NCBI GenBank assembly: GCA_013178095.1
Contig: JABLXK010000015.1
Span: forward strand, 1 to 64,000
DNA length: 64,000 nucleotides
Reading direction: 5' to 3'
Source: Anaerolineae bacterium
GTDB lineage: Bacteria > Chloroflexota > Anaerolineae > Anaerolineales > Anaerolineaceae
Made by a program: the position numbers and the translations under genes. Each line of letters begins with the position of its first letter. Positions within the stretch are counted from its first letter, which is position 1. This document shows, piece after piece, positions 34,290-41,942 of the stretch. A model generated the notes under the pieces. The model made no database searches, was not told the DNA's origin, and was given only the letters and a program-made list of their open reading frames with translations.

Positions 34290-35996
34290 ATGAATAGACA
34301 AAATCTGGAATTCGATGCTGCCTGGGCGCGCAACCTGGTTCTGCTGGTAAAGAACACCTATATCTGGCTGGAGCAGCTCAGCCGCAAGTATCGAACTCGC
34401 ATTGCCTCATTAGACCAAATTCCCGAAGAAGAAATCGTGGAAATCGCAGCCCGCGGGATAACGGGTTTGTGGCTGGTGGGTATCTGGCAGCGCAGCCCCG
34501 CTTCACGCAAGATCAAGCAGCTCTATGGCAGAGCGGATGCCCTCGCTTCGGCTTATTCCATATTGCAATATACTCCGGCGGATGACCTGGGCGGTGAAGC
34601 AGCGCTGCAACTTTTCCAGCGCAGGCTGGCGGCGAAAGGTATTGCGTTGACTTGCGATATGGTGCCCAATCATTCGGGTATGGATAATTCCTGGATATTT
34701 GAGCATCCCGATCGCTATATTTATACCGAAGTAAACCCAGACCGTAATTTCTCTTTCGATACTCCCAATCTGTCGGAGAACCCGGCCGGCGAGATCTATC
34801 TTGAAAAAGGATATTACGATCAAAGCGCGGCTGCCGAAGTGTTCAAACTGGTACTACATCAGGATCATCAAACCCGGTATGTCTACCACGGCAATGACGG
34901 CACCAGTATGCCCTGGAACGACACAGCCCAATTGAATTACCTGAACCCGGAAACCCGCCGGGCAGTATTGGAGGAGATAGTCAGAGTTGCGCAGCAATTT
35001 CCAATCATCCGTCTGGATGCGGCCATGACCCTGACGCGCAAACATTTCAAACGTTTGTGGTTCCCCGCAGCCGGCGCAGATCAATTCATTCCCACCCGTG
35101 ACGCTTTCTCTCTTTCGGACGATGAATTCGACCGCCTGATGCCGCACGAATTTTGGGCGGAGGTGATTCGGGAGTTGGCTCTCAAAGCACCGCGCACTTT
35201 ATTGATTGCCGAGGCTTTTTGGTTGACGGAACATTTTTTTATCAATCGCATCGGCATGCATCGCGTGTACAACAGCAGCTTCATGCATCACCTGTTGAAT
35301 GAAAATAATCGCGAATATCGCGGATATTTAAAATCCATTTTGTTAAAAGATCCCGCCATGCTGGAGCGTTTCGTGAATTTTCTGACCACACCTGACGAAT
35401 TGCCGGCTATCTTACAATTCGGCAGTTCCGCCAAATATTTCGGCGCCGGGCGCATGCTGGCCTGTATGCCGGGGCTGCCGCTGTTCGGCCATGGCCAATG
35501 GGAGGGATATCGGGAGCAATACGGCATGGATGTTTCCCATCCCACCCTCGCAGAAGAACCGGACCCGGTTATCGTGCGTGATCATGATCGTTGGATCCGT
35601 CCCCTGCTGCAGATGCGGAACTGTTTCTCATCCGTGGAGCACTTCCGTCTGTATGATTTCATCCAACCGGACAGAACAGTGAATGAAGATGTTTATGCAT
35701 TTTCCAATGCCGGCCGGGAAGGAGCTTTTCTGCTGTTGTTCAATAACAGCGCAAAATCGGTTGGTGGTTCGATTCACGCAAGCGTTCCGCAGCGATTGGA
35801 TCCGGAAAACCCAAGAGCACGCTCCTCATTCCTATGGGAAAATCTGGGTTTGAGCGAAACCAGTCCGGCCGCGTTTTGGGAAGTCAGCGGAGAGCATGAT
35901 GCACATGAAGAACCGCGGGTAATGGATATCGTTCACGGACTGCAATTGGATTTGGGACCGTATGAAAGCAAGGTCTACCGGATCCTGCCGGTTTGA
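34290..35996 (+). CDS. GH13 alpha-amylase-type glycosidase
   Basis: A 568-residue (beta/alpha)8 glycosidase of the alpha-amylase clan. Region I is 'CDMVPNHSG' (122-130). The nucleophile is D243 in 'IIRLDAAMT' and the acid/base is E308 in 'LLIAEAFW'. Region IV reads 'NFLTTPDE' with D369 in place of the common NHD. There is no signal peptide, so it probably acts on intracellular alpha-glucans such as glycogen, in line with glgA and malQ elsewhere in the window. A long N-terminal helical stretch precedes the barrel and a beta-rich C-terminal domain follows. Reaction type (hydrolase, phosphorylase or transferase) cannot be decided. Confidence 0.82.
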   Translation: MNRQNLEFDAAWARNLVLLVKNTYIWLEQLSRKYRTRIASLDQIPEEEIVEIAARGITGLWLVGIWQRSPASRKIKQLYGRADALASAYSILQYTPADDLGGEAALQLFQRRLAAKGIALTCDMVPNHSGMDNSWIFEHPDRYIYTEVNPDRNFSFDTPNLSENPAGEIYLEKGYYDQSAAAEVFKLVLHQDHQTRYVYHGNDGTSMPWNDTAQLNYLNPETRRAVLEEIVRVAQQFPIIRLDAAMTLTRKHFKRLWFPAAGADQFIPTRDAFSLSDDEFDRLMPHEFWAEVIRELALKAPRTLLIAEAFWLTEHFFINRIGMHRVYNSSFMHHLLNENNREYRGYLKSILLKDPAMLERFVNFLTTPDELPAILQFGSSAKYFGAGRMLACMPGLPLFGHGQWEGYREQYGMDVSHPTLAEEPDPVIVRDHDRWIRPLLQMRNCFSSVEHFRLYDFIQPDRTVNEDVYAFSNAGREGAFLLLFNNSAKSVGGSIHASVPQRLDPENPRARSSFLWENLGLSETSPAAFWEVSGEHDAHEEPRVMDIVHGLQLDLGPYESKVYRILPV

Positions 35997-35997
35997 A

Positions 35998-36891
35998 TCA
36001 TCTTCTTTCCAAATAATCCAAATGGTGAGTAAAACGCGCGGGAAGCAAGCCGAAGGTGCGCGGCAGGGAATTTAATGGACAGGTGCGGTCCACTGCCAGC
36101 AGGTCGAGCCACAGCGTGGATAAAGGAAACCTGTCCTGTTGTTGTTTAAACCATAAGTTATACAACCGCAGATATGCAGGCGATACCGGCAGAATAATGC
36201 GGTTTTTTTTCATGCGCTTGACGATCAGCTTCAGCATGGCCATGAAATTGAAATATTCTCCGCCGCCCAATTCGTAGGTGCGGTTCTCGAAGATATTTTC
36301 CTCATAGATCAACATCAGGCAGGTGAGTAAGTCTTCAATCCACAAAGGCTGCAAATTCATTTTCCCGTCACCCGGGATTGTCAGGATTAACGGGCTGTGC
36401 ATTACTGCCGTCGCAATCGGAGTCGTCAAATGATCGTTGTTTCCGAAAACATCCGTCAGCCTGATGATGGTATGAGAAATACCGCTTTCTCGTATAATCT
36501 CCTCCGCCATCGCCTTGGCTTTCAGCACGGGGTAAAAAGACTTCTTTTCGGCGCCGACACGGCTGAGGTATAACATCCGCTCCACCCCGGCATCCCTGGC
36601 TGCTTCGATCAGATTCCGGGTGCCCTGGATATCCACGCTCTCATAGTCCGCAATAGGGAAATGGTGTTCAGCAGTGGCAAAGTGAAAAACCGTTTTCACG
36701 TTTTTCAGGGCCGCGCGCAAGCTGCGTGGGTCTTGCAGGCTGCTGACAGCGATTTCCATGGAAACATTGCGCGGAAGGCGCGGATTGGTCTTTTGCGGCC
36801 GCAGCAAAACCCGAACGGCATGATCGGATTGGATCAGCTTTTGGGTGAAACGCGAACCGATGAAACCTGTCCCGCCGGTAATGAGCAGCAT
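35998..36891 (-). CDS. NDUFA9-like / extended SDR NAD(P)-binding protein
   Basis: A 297-residue atypical extended short-chain dehydrogenase like the NDUFA9/YbjT group. It begins 'MLLITGGTGFIGSRFTQKL', the Rossmann glycine motif, followed by 'VDIQGTRNLIEAARDAGVER', 'SRVGAEKKSFYPVLKAKAMA' and 'GDGKMNLQPLWIEDL'. The active-site YxxxK is only loosely kept (Y..K in 'FYPVLKAK'), so it may bind rather than turn over its ligand. A longer frame exists, but the extended -10 box lies seven bases before this ATG, so the start is here and the mRNA is probably leaderless. Divergent from the TIM-barrel gene. Confidence 0.8.
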   Translation of the reverse strand: MLLITGGTGFIGSRFTQKLIQSDHAVRVLLRPQKTNPRLPRNVSMEIAVSSLQDPRSLRAALKNVKTVFHFATAEHHFPIADYESVDIQGTRNLIEAARDAGVERMLYLSRVGAEKKSFYPVLKAKAMAEEIIRESGISHTIIRLTDVFGNNDHLTTPIATAVMHSPLILTIPGDGKMNLQPLWIEDLLTCLMLIYEENIFENRTYELGGGEYFNFMAMLKLIVKRMKKNRIILPVSPAYLRLYNLWFKQQQDRFPLSTLWLDLLAVDRTCPLNSLPRTFGLLPARFTHHLDYLERR

Positions 36892-36898
36892 GCCAGCG

Positions 36899-36907
36899 AT
36901 TATAGCA
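36899..36907 (-). promoter_or_regulatory. Extended -10 promoter of the NDUFA9-like gene
   Basis: TGCTATAAT on the minus strand ends seven bases before the ATG at 36891, again predicting a leaderless transcript. Confidence 0.6.
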
Positions 36908-36976
36908 GAAATGCCGCTGCGTTCCTGGCACGCTTCTTGTAACATCCCCCTTACTGATTGTGTGTATTTAATAAAA

Positions 36977-38311
36977 ATGGATCATTTAAGAGCGAAGACC
37001 TACAGCATTGCCAACCGAATCGGGTTTCATTACTTTCCCGATGGTCTTCACTTTGGTGAAAAAGACCTCGAAATCTGGCTGCCGCGTTTGAAAGAACTGG
37101 ATGCGCAGTGGCTGGTCTTGAAATCCCCCGGCAATCGCGCCATCCCGGAAGAATTCATCCGCGCGCTGGCGCAAGCCAAAATCAAAACCATCCTGGATCT
37201 CGATTATCCGCTCTCGGCGGAACCTGATTGGGCTGACCTGGAAACCCTCCTGCGCTCATACGGCAAGTGGGGCCTGGATTATGCCATCCTTGATCAGAAG
37301 CCAAACAGCCAAAGCGCTTGGGGGTCTGCGTTTTGGAAACAGGCTGACCTGGCCGTCGCCTACGCCGCCCGCTTCCACCATTTCGCCGAAATCGCTCTGG
37401 ATTGCGGGATCAAACCGGTGTTCGCGCCGCTGCTGCCGGGCGGTGATTTTTGGGATTTGGCATTTTTAGAAACCGCGCTGAAAACGCTTTCCGAAACCTC
37501 TGATGCTTTCATCCTCAACAATATGATTCTCTCCGCCTACGCCTGGGATTTCGACCGCTCTTTGAATTGGGGCGCCGGAGGAGCGAAAATCTGGCAGCAC
37601 GTAAAAGCTTACAAGGTCCCGCAAGGCAGCCAGGATCAACGCGGATTTCGCACGTACGAATGGTATGCGCAAATTTCTGAAAAAGTATTGGGGAAAAAGC
37701 TGCCCATGCTGACGCTCCAGGCTGGTTTGCGCGACGATCCATTCAGCCATGTCAGTACTGACTTGAGTTCGGGAATTGCTAAACAGGTCGCTGTGTACCG
37801 CCTGCTTCGGAATGAAAATGTATTTGACCCGGATAATCCCGAGAAACTGATCAACGCGATCGGTGCGGAAGTCCTGGCGTGTAATTTCTACCTGCTCAGC
37901 GACCCATCGGCTTCTTCACTTAATACCTGGTTCAATCCCGATGGCATGCCTGCAGCGGTTGCAAGTGAGCTGTTGAATCAAATTTCCAAAGATCGAATTT
38001 CACGAAAATCTCCGCCAGCCATGCAGACCATCACCCCGGATTTTAAATTCGAAACTTACATCCTGATCTCGGATAGTCTCCGTCCGCGCATTCGGGAAAT
38101 TTTGCATAATTTGCATCCATTTATTTCACGCAGCAAACCGCTGGTTGGTTTTTCTGCCGATGAAGCCAAACAAGCAGCCAACGTGTTGTGGATCGCTTAT
38201 GAAAACAACGTCTCATCAGACGAAATCGACAAATTGAAATCAGGCGGCAGCCAGGTGCGCGTGCTGGATCCGGAAAGCTTGGCTGCCGTCATCACCGAAA
38301 CCATGAGGTAA
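36977..38311 (+). CDS. Unknown protein, TIM-barrel glycosidase-like
   Basis: A 444-residue soluble protein that I cannot assign to a family. The first 330 residues alternate strands and helices as in a TIM barrel: 'WLPRLKELDAQWLVLKSPG', 'AKIKTILDLDYPL', 'DYAILDQKP', 'DCGIKPVFAPLLPGG' and 'KLPMLTLQAGLRDDPF'. The pattern resembles GH-type or sugar-isomerase barrels, but no catalytic pair is certain. The last 100 residues form a small alpha/beta domain. An in-frame extension reaches back into the divergent gene and is rejected. It ends three bases before ftsZ, so the two are co-transcribed. Confidence 0.65.
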   Translation: MDHLRAKTYSIANRIGFHYFPDGLHFGEKDLEIWLPRLKELDAQWLVLKSPGNRAIPEEFIRALAQAKIKTILDLDYPLSAEPDWADLETLLRSYGKWGLDYAILDQKPNSQSAWGSAFWKQADLAVAYAARFHHFAEIALDCGIKPVFAPLLPGGDFWDLAFLETALKTLSETSDAFILNNMILSAYAWDFDRSLNWGAGGAKIWQHVKAYKVPQGSQDQRGFRTYEWYAQISEKVLGKKLPMLTLQAGLRDDPFSHVSTDLSSGIAKQVAVYRLLRNENVFDPDNPEKLINAIGAEVLACNFYLLSDPSASSLNTWFNPDGMPAAVASELLNQISKDRISRKSPPAMQTITPDFKFETYILISDSLRPRIREILHNLHPFISRSKPLVGFSADEAKQAANVLWIAYENNVSSDEIDKLKSGGSQVRVLDPESLAAVITETMR

Positions 38312-38314
38312 TCC

Positions 38315-39478
38315 ATGAGGAATTTCAACGAAATCGCTACTGCCAATCGAGACCCTGAATCCACTCCGCACATTAAAGTGCTCGGGTTGGGCGGCGCCGG
38401 CTGCAATACCATCAGCCGCCTGCACGCGCTGCAATTATCCGGCGTGGAATTGATCGCGGCCAATACCGACCGGCAATCCTTGCATGTCAATCCGGCTGCG
38501 AACAAGATTCTGCTGGGCGCAAACCTGACCCGCGGATTGGGCTCGGGCGGCGATCCGCAAACCGGGCAAGCCGCAGCCGAGCAGAGTTATCGGGAATTGA
38601 TTGCTGCCATACGCGGCTGCGACCTGCTATTTCTTACCGCCGGCATGGGCGGCGGCACCGGTTCCGGTGCCATCCAGATCGCCGCGCGCATTGCTAAATC
38701 GCTGGACATTCCCAGTATGTGTTTTGTGACCGTGCCATTTTCCTTTGAAGCGGGAAAACGCCAGCAAAACGCGCGTGAAGCGGTTGCACGCTTGCAGCCC
38801 TATACTGACACCCTGATCACCATCCCCAACGACCGGCTGCTCGACCTGGCGGGAGCGGATGCAACCCTTCAATCAGCTTTTGGCCTATCGGACGATATTT
38901 TAATCAAAGGCATTCAGGCATTATCCGAGATGCTGGGAACTCCCGGCCTGGTGGATATCGACCTGTCGCACGTGTTGAGATTGATTAAAAATGGCGGCGG
39001 CACTTTTATTTCACTGGGTTATGGTCTGGGCAATAGCCGCGCGATTCAGGCAATTGAGAATGCGCTTTCTCACCCGCTGCTTGAGGATATTCCCATCAAC
39101 CAGGCAAAAGGCATGATTGTAAAATTCAGCGGCGCCATCAGCGTTACTGAAATGCAGGAAGCCATGAGGCACCTGCAAAGCCGTACGTCTCCGGATACGG
39201 AAATCCTTCCCGCCTTGAATTCACAGGAACGCCCGGATGGGCAAATTCTGGTTACCATGCTGGCTACCGGCATTGGCGCCACAGCCATTGAATACACACC
39301 CTTGCCAGTCGAAAATCCCGCTGCGCTGCCGTGCGAGCTTGAACCCGCAGCCCTGCCGATGGATTTCTGTCCGCATGCCTTTGATCCGGCTGAGAAAGAT
39401 ATCGACGATCTGGAAGTGCCTGCTTTCATTCGCAGAGGATATAATCAGATAAATAATCAAACCTATCGTAATGGATAA
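38315..39478 (+). CDS. ftsZ: FtsZ-family tubulin-like GTPase with altered T7 loop
   Basis: A 387-residue FtsZ, the GTPase that builds the division ring. G-box motifs are 'VLGLGGAGCNTISRL', 'AANTDRQSL', the tubulin signature GGGTGSG at 112-118, and 'IPNDRLLDL'. The T7 (catalytic) loop is 'GLVDIDLSHV': D214 and D216 stand at the N and first D of NxDFAD, but the second aspartate, needed for GTP hydrolysis across the interface, is H219. The C-terminal peptide 'LEVPAFIRRG' for FtsA/ZipA-type partners is kept. No other division genes are near. It may be the only FtsZ or a second, regulatory one. Confidence 0.85.
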   Translation: MRNFNEIATANRDPESTPHIKVLGLGGAGCNTISRLHALQLSGVELIAANTDRQSLHVNPAANKILLGANLTRGLGSGGDPQTGQAAAEQSYRELIAAIRGCDLLFLTAGMGGGTGSGAIQIAARIAKSLDIPSMCFVTVPFSFEAGKRQQNAREAVARLQPYTDTLITIPNDRLLDLAGADATLQSAFGLSDDILIKGIQALSEMLGTPGLVDIDLSHVLRLIKNGGGTFISLGYGLGNSRAIQAIENALSHPLLEDIPINQAKGMIVKFSGAISVTEMQEAMRHLQSRTSPDTEILPALNSQERPDGQILVTMLATGIGATAIEYTPLPVENPAALPCELEPAALPMDFCPHAFDPAEKDIDDLEVPAFIRRGYNQINNQTYRNG

Positions 39479-39689
39479 AGAAATTCTCGACAAGATCAAT
39501 CAAGATGTCTATGCGCATTTTCCCTATTTAAAGGACGTCGAACCGAAAATCCTGGAAATCGGCCGAAACCTGAGCGAATTGCGCTATCAATACAGCGCGC
39601 AAACCTCCAACGGGATGACGCTGCCAATTGTGGTTAAAGTCGTTGCCGACGATCAGGGTAATATCCAAAAAATGGTCGCCTCCCGGTGA
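39471..39689 (+). CDS. Small conserved-looking protein, unknown
   Basis: A 72-residue acidic soluble protein, 'MDKEILDKINQDVYAHFPYL' at its start, with a C-terminal half rich in valine and strands ('MTLPIVVKVVADDQGN'). The start overlaps the ftsZ stop by eight bases, so it is translationally coupled, and a terminator overlaps its stop. I do not recognise the family. Its location suggests a role with FtsZ, but this is only positional. Confidence 0.65.
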   Translation: MDKEILDKINQDVYAHFPYLKDVEPKILEIGRNLSELRYQYSAQTSNGMTLPIVVKVVADDQGNIQKMVASR

Positions 39690-39702
39690 CCATTTTCTTT
39701 TT
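39669..39702 (+). terminator. Terminator overlapping the end of the small gene
   Basis: AAAATGGTCGCC pairs with GGTGACCATTTT (12 bp with one G-U pair) around TCCC and is followed by CTTTTTC. The stem includes the stop codon. It ends the barrel-ftsZ-small protein unit. Confidence 0.8.
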
Positions 39703-39718
39703 CAGGATTTAATCGCTT

Positions 39719-40204
39719 TTAAAAACGATTTTCAATATCCAGACGATGTTCGCGGGCGTGCACGATAGCCGGCCGCCAGAACCAGTTGAAAGGCACGCGT
39801 TTGTTTGCGTCAGTATATAAGCGTTCAATGGGCAATTCTTTTAAAGCGGAACGCAAGCTGGTATTGATGGATTCGAACCAGGCCAGCGCCTGCTCCATGC
39901 TCCAATCACGGTGAGCTTCAAAAACACATTGATTGAATTCCTCAAAATCGATGTTCAGCACGCGTGAAGGTCCAAACTGCGCATCCGGTATGAGAGCCTG
40001 GGGGTCTTTTTGTCCATTTGCGATCTTCAGCGCGTTTTCCTGCCAGGCAGTAACGTGTACCAGCGCATCCACCACCGACCACCCATCTTCAGGGCGGTTC
40101 GCGAGCTGCTCGGGGGATAAACCGGCAATCAGGTTGAGCCAGTTGCGGTATTCTTGCTCAATCTCGTCAATCAGGTACTGCGTCAAGTTTGAAAATTCAT
40201 TCAT
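39719..40204 (-). CDS. DinB/ClbS-like four-helix protein
   Basis: A 161-residue helical protein of the DinB/YfiT/ClbS superfamily. Metal-type histidines appear in 'ALVHVTAWQE' and 'VHAREHRLDIE', the usual HxxxE..H..xH pattern. ClbS-like members hydrolyse reactive metabolites, and others are thiol-dependent S-transferases. 'GWSVVDALVHVTAWQ' is the strongest part of the match. It has its own start without overlap and lies beside the DOPA dioxygenase on the same strand. Confidence 0.7.
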   Translation of the reverse strand: MNEFSNLTQYLIDEIEQEYRNWLNLIAGLSPEQLANRPEDGWSVVDALVHVTAWQENALKIANGQKDPQALIPDAQFGPSRVLNIDFEEFNQCVFEAHRDWSMEQALAWFESINTSLRSALKELPIERLYTDANKRVPFNWFWRPAIVHAREHRLDIENRF

Positions 40205-40233
40205 TTCCCGTTTTTCCTCTCAAAGTATTTTTA

Positions 40234-41067
40234 TCAAGCGCCGCCAACCAGCAGCGAGGTCATGGACAGAGAACCGGCCAGAATATCATCATTGAATAGA
40301 GCGACGCGGTCATCGGGTTGTTTGGCCGCCAACACATACAAAAGAGGCAGAAAATGCTCCGGGCTGGGAATCGCCATTCTGACCTCATCCGAGAGAGCCG
40401 AATACGCGGTCAATTCCGCGTGCCGATTTTCCAAAATTAGTTTCTTCAATAAATTTCCAGCTTGGACAGCCCAATCAAAACCGAAGGGTTTGTTGAAATC
40501 CCCATTGACCAGCACGATTTCCCGCAAGTTGTGGACGATATTGCCGCTGCCCAGGATCAACACGCCTTCCCTGCGTAAATCGCTTAATTCCCTGCCCAAA
40601 TTGTAATGCTCCTGCGCCGGCTGGGTGTAATCCAGGCTGAATTGCACCACCGGTATATCCGCTTCCGGATACATCCGCTTGAGCACACACCAACACCCAT
40701 GATCGAGACCCCAATCCTGATTCAGGCTGATTTCCCGTGAACGCACCAGCTTTTTAATTCTCCCGGCCAACTGCATATCCCCGGCCGCCGGGTATTGAAC
40801 CGCATATAGTTCCTCAGGAAAACCACCGAAATCGTGAATCGTGCGCGGCCGGCGTACAGCGGTGACCGCTGTTCCCCAGGTTTCCCAATGCGCGGAAACG
40901 CACAGGATGGCTTTCGGCCTGGGTAGAATCTGCCCCATTGCCGCCCAATTGCGGGAATAACCATTTTCCTCGATGGCATTCATCGGATTGCCATGCCCGA
41001 TAAACAGGATGGGCATTTGCCGGAAAGCTCCCAGGTCCTCGACTGCTTTCAATAATCCCGATTCCAT
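40234..41067 (-). CDS. ygiD: 4,5-DOPA dioxygenase extradiol (LigB/YgiD family)
   Basis: A 277-residue class III extradiol ring-cleavage dioxygenase homolog of YgiD. Zinc/iron-binding histidines are in 'ILFIGHGNPMNAI', 'AILCVSAHWETWG', 'LDHGCWCVLKRMYP' and 'ILGSGNIVHNLREI'. It would open catechol-type rings of DOPA-like compounds. GGAGGGAG precedes the ATG, so that is preferred to an in-frame TTG one codon upstream. The physiological substrate is unknown in most bacteria. Confidence 0.88.
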   Translation of the reverse strand: MESGLLKAVEDLGAFRQMPILFIGHGNPMNAIEENGYSRNWAAMGQILPRPKAILCVSAHWETWGTAVTAVRRPRTIHDFGGFPEELYAVQYPAAGDMQLAGRIKKLVRSREISLNQDWGLDHGCWCVLKRMYPEADIPVVQFSLDYTQPAQEHYNLGRELSDLRREGVLILGSGNIVHNLREIVLVNGDFNKPFGFDWAVQAGNLLKKLILENRHAELTAYSALSDEVRMAIPSPEHFLPLLYVLAAKQPDDRVALFNDDILAGSLSMTSLLVGGA

Positions 41068-41248
41068 CAAAGCTCCCTCCGGATTGCTCCTACTATTTGT
41101 TTAGACAACTTTACGATGATATATCGTATCATCAATAGGAAGATATTTCCAGCGGTATTTTGTTAATAGATTATTCCCGTATATTTTCGTCCTCTCTATT
41201 GGAAATCCTTCCCCCTGCATATTAATTTGGGTTGCATGAATTGTTTGT

Positions 41249-41890
41249 TTATGGCATCCAGTTTTCTATTCCCTGCGGGGGATTCAGTTTTTCCCAATCC
41301 TGGAAACCCGCCAAGTCGTGTACGCCGCCTTCGATCACCGCCCGATAGATGCGAATGCCTGCTGCGTTTTTATCATCCGGCATGGAGAATTTTATATTCA
41401 GGATCGCCGCTCGTGTTTCAGGTGTAAGCACCGTGCTGATCCGCTCAGCCACGCGTTCAAAGTAACCGGCATACCTGGAATCTTTCAGGATATGGATCAT
41501 GTCGATCCGCCAGTCCTCACCCGCTTCATCCCGGAAGGTTGCGTGCCATTCCACGCAGCGATCCTCGGCATCGAGCAGATTGGCGAATGTGATGGAGCGA
41601 ATAGCGGAATTTTGCGCCAGAATCGCCATTGCCCTGAAACTCTCCGCCAGTGAAAAAGGATCGGTGTAGATGTGAAAATCGATGTCGCGGCGTTTCGCCA
41701 TCAGCCCCATCCTGGCAGATCCAACCAGGTTGATTTCAGCCCCGATACTCCGCCAGGCTGCTATCACACCGCTGCTTTCAATGACCTTCTCCGCGCGCTG
41801 CCGCATCCTTTCTGATTCTTCTTTGATTGCTTTCAATAATCCACCATCCTTTATATTAAATATATTGTCAATCACAATCCGTGAACGCAC
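41249..41890 (-). CDS. Nucleotidyltransferase-fold protein
   Basis: A 213-residue protein with the minimal nucleotidyltransferase signature 'LVGSARMGLMAKRRDIDFHI': GS at 57-58, then D69 and D71. A third acid is probably in 'EDWRIDMIHI'. An N-terminal helix precedes it. The family is not identifiable beyond the fold; antibiotic-modifying and tRNA-type enzymes share it. It is not paired with a toxin-antitoxin-like partner. The 180 bases on its 3' side hold nothing recognisable. Confidence 0.7.
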   Translation of the reverse strand: MRSRIVIDNIFNIKDGGLLKAIKEESERMRQRAEKVIESSGVIAAWRSIGAEINLVGSARMGLMAKRRDIDFHIYTDPFSLAESFRAMAILAQNSAIRSITFANLLDAEDRCVEWHATFRDEAGEDWRIDMIHILKDSRYAGYFERVAERISTVLTPETRAAILNIKFSMPDDKNAAGIRIYRAVIEGGVHDLAGFQDWEKLNPPQGIENWMP

Positions 41891-41942
41891 GGCAGTTTTT
41901 TCAAAATGTTTTTTTTACAGTGTCTTTTCCTAATGGATAGAG

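Noticed and set aside
39471..39689. Possible toxin or antitoxin after ftsZ
   Set aside because: There is no partner gene, and a terminator closes the transcript right at its stop. It is kept only as an unknown small protein.
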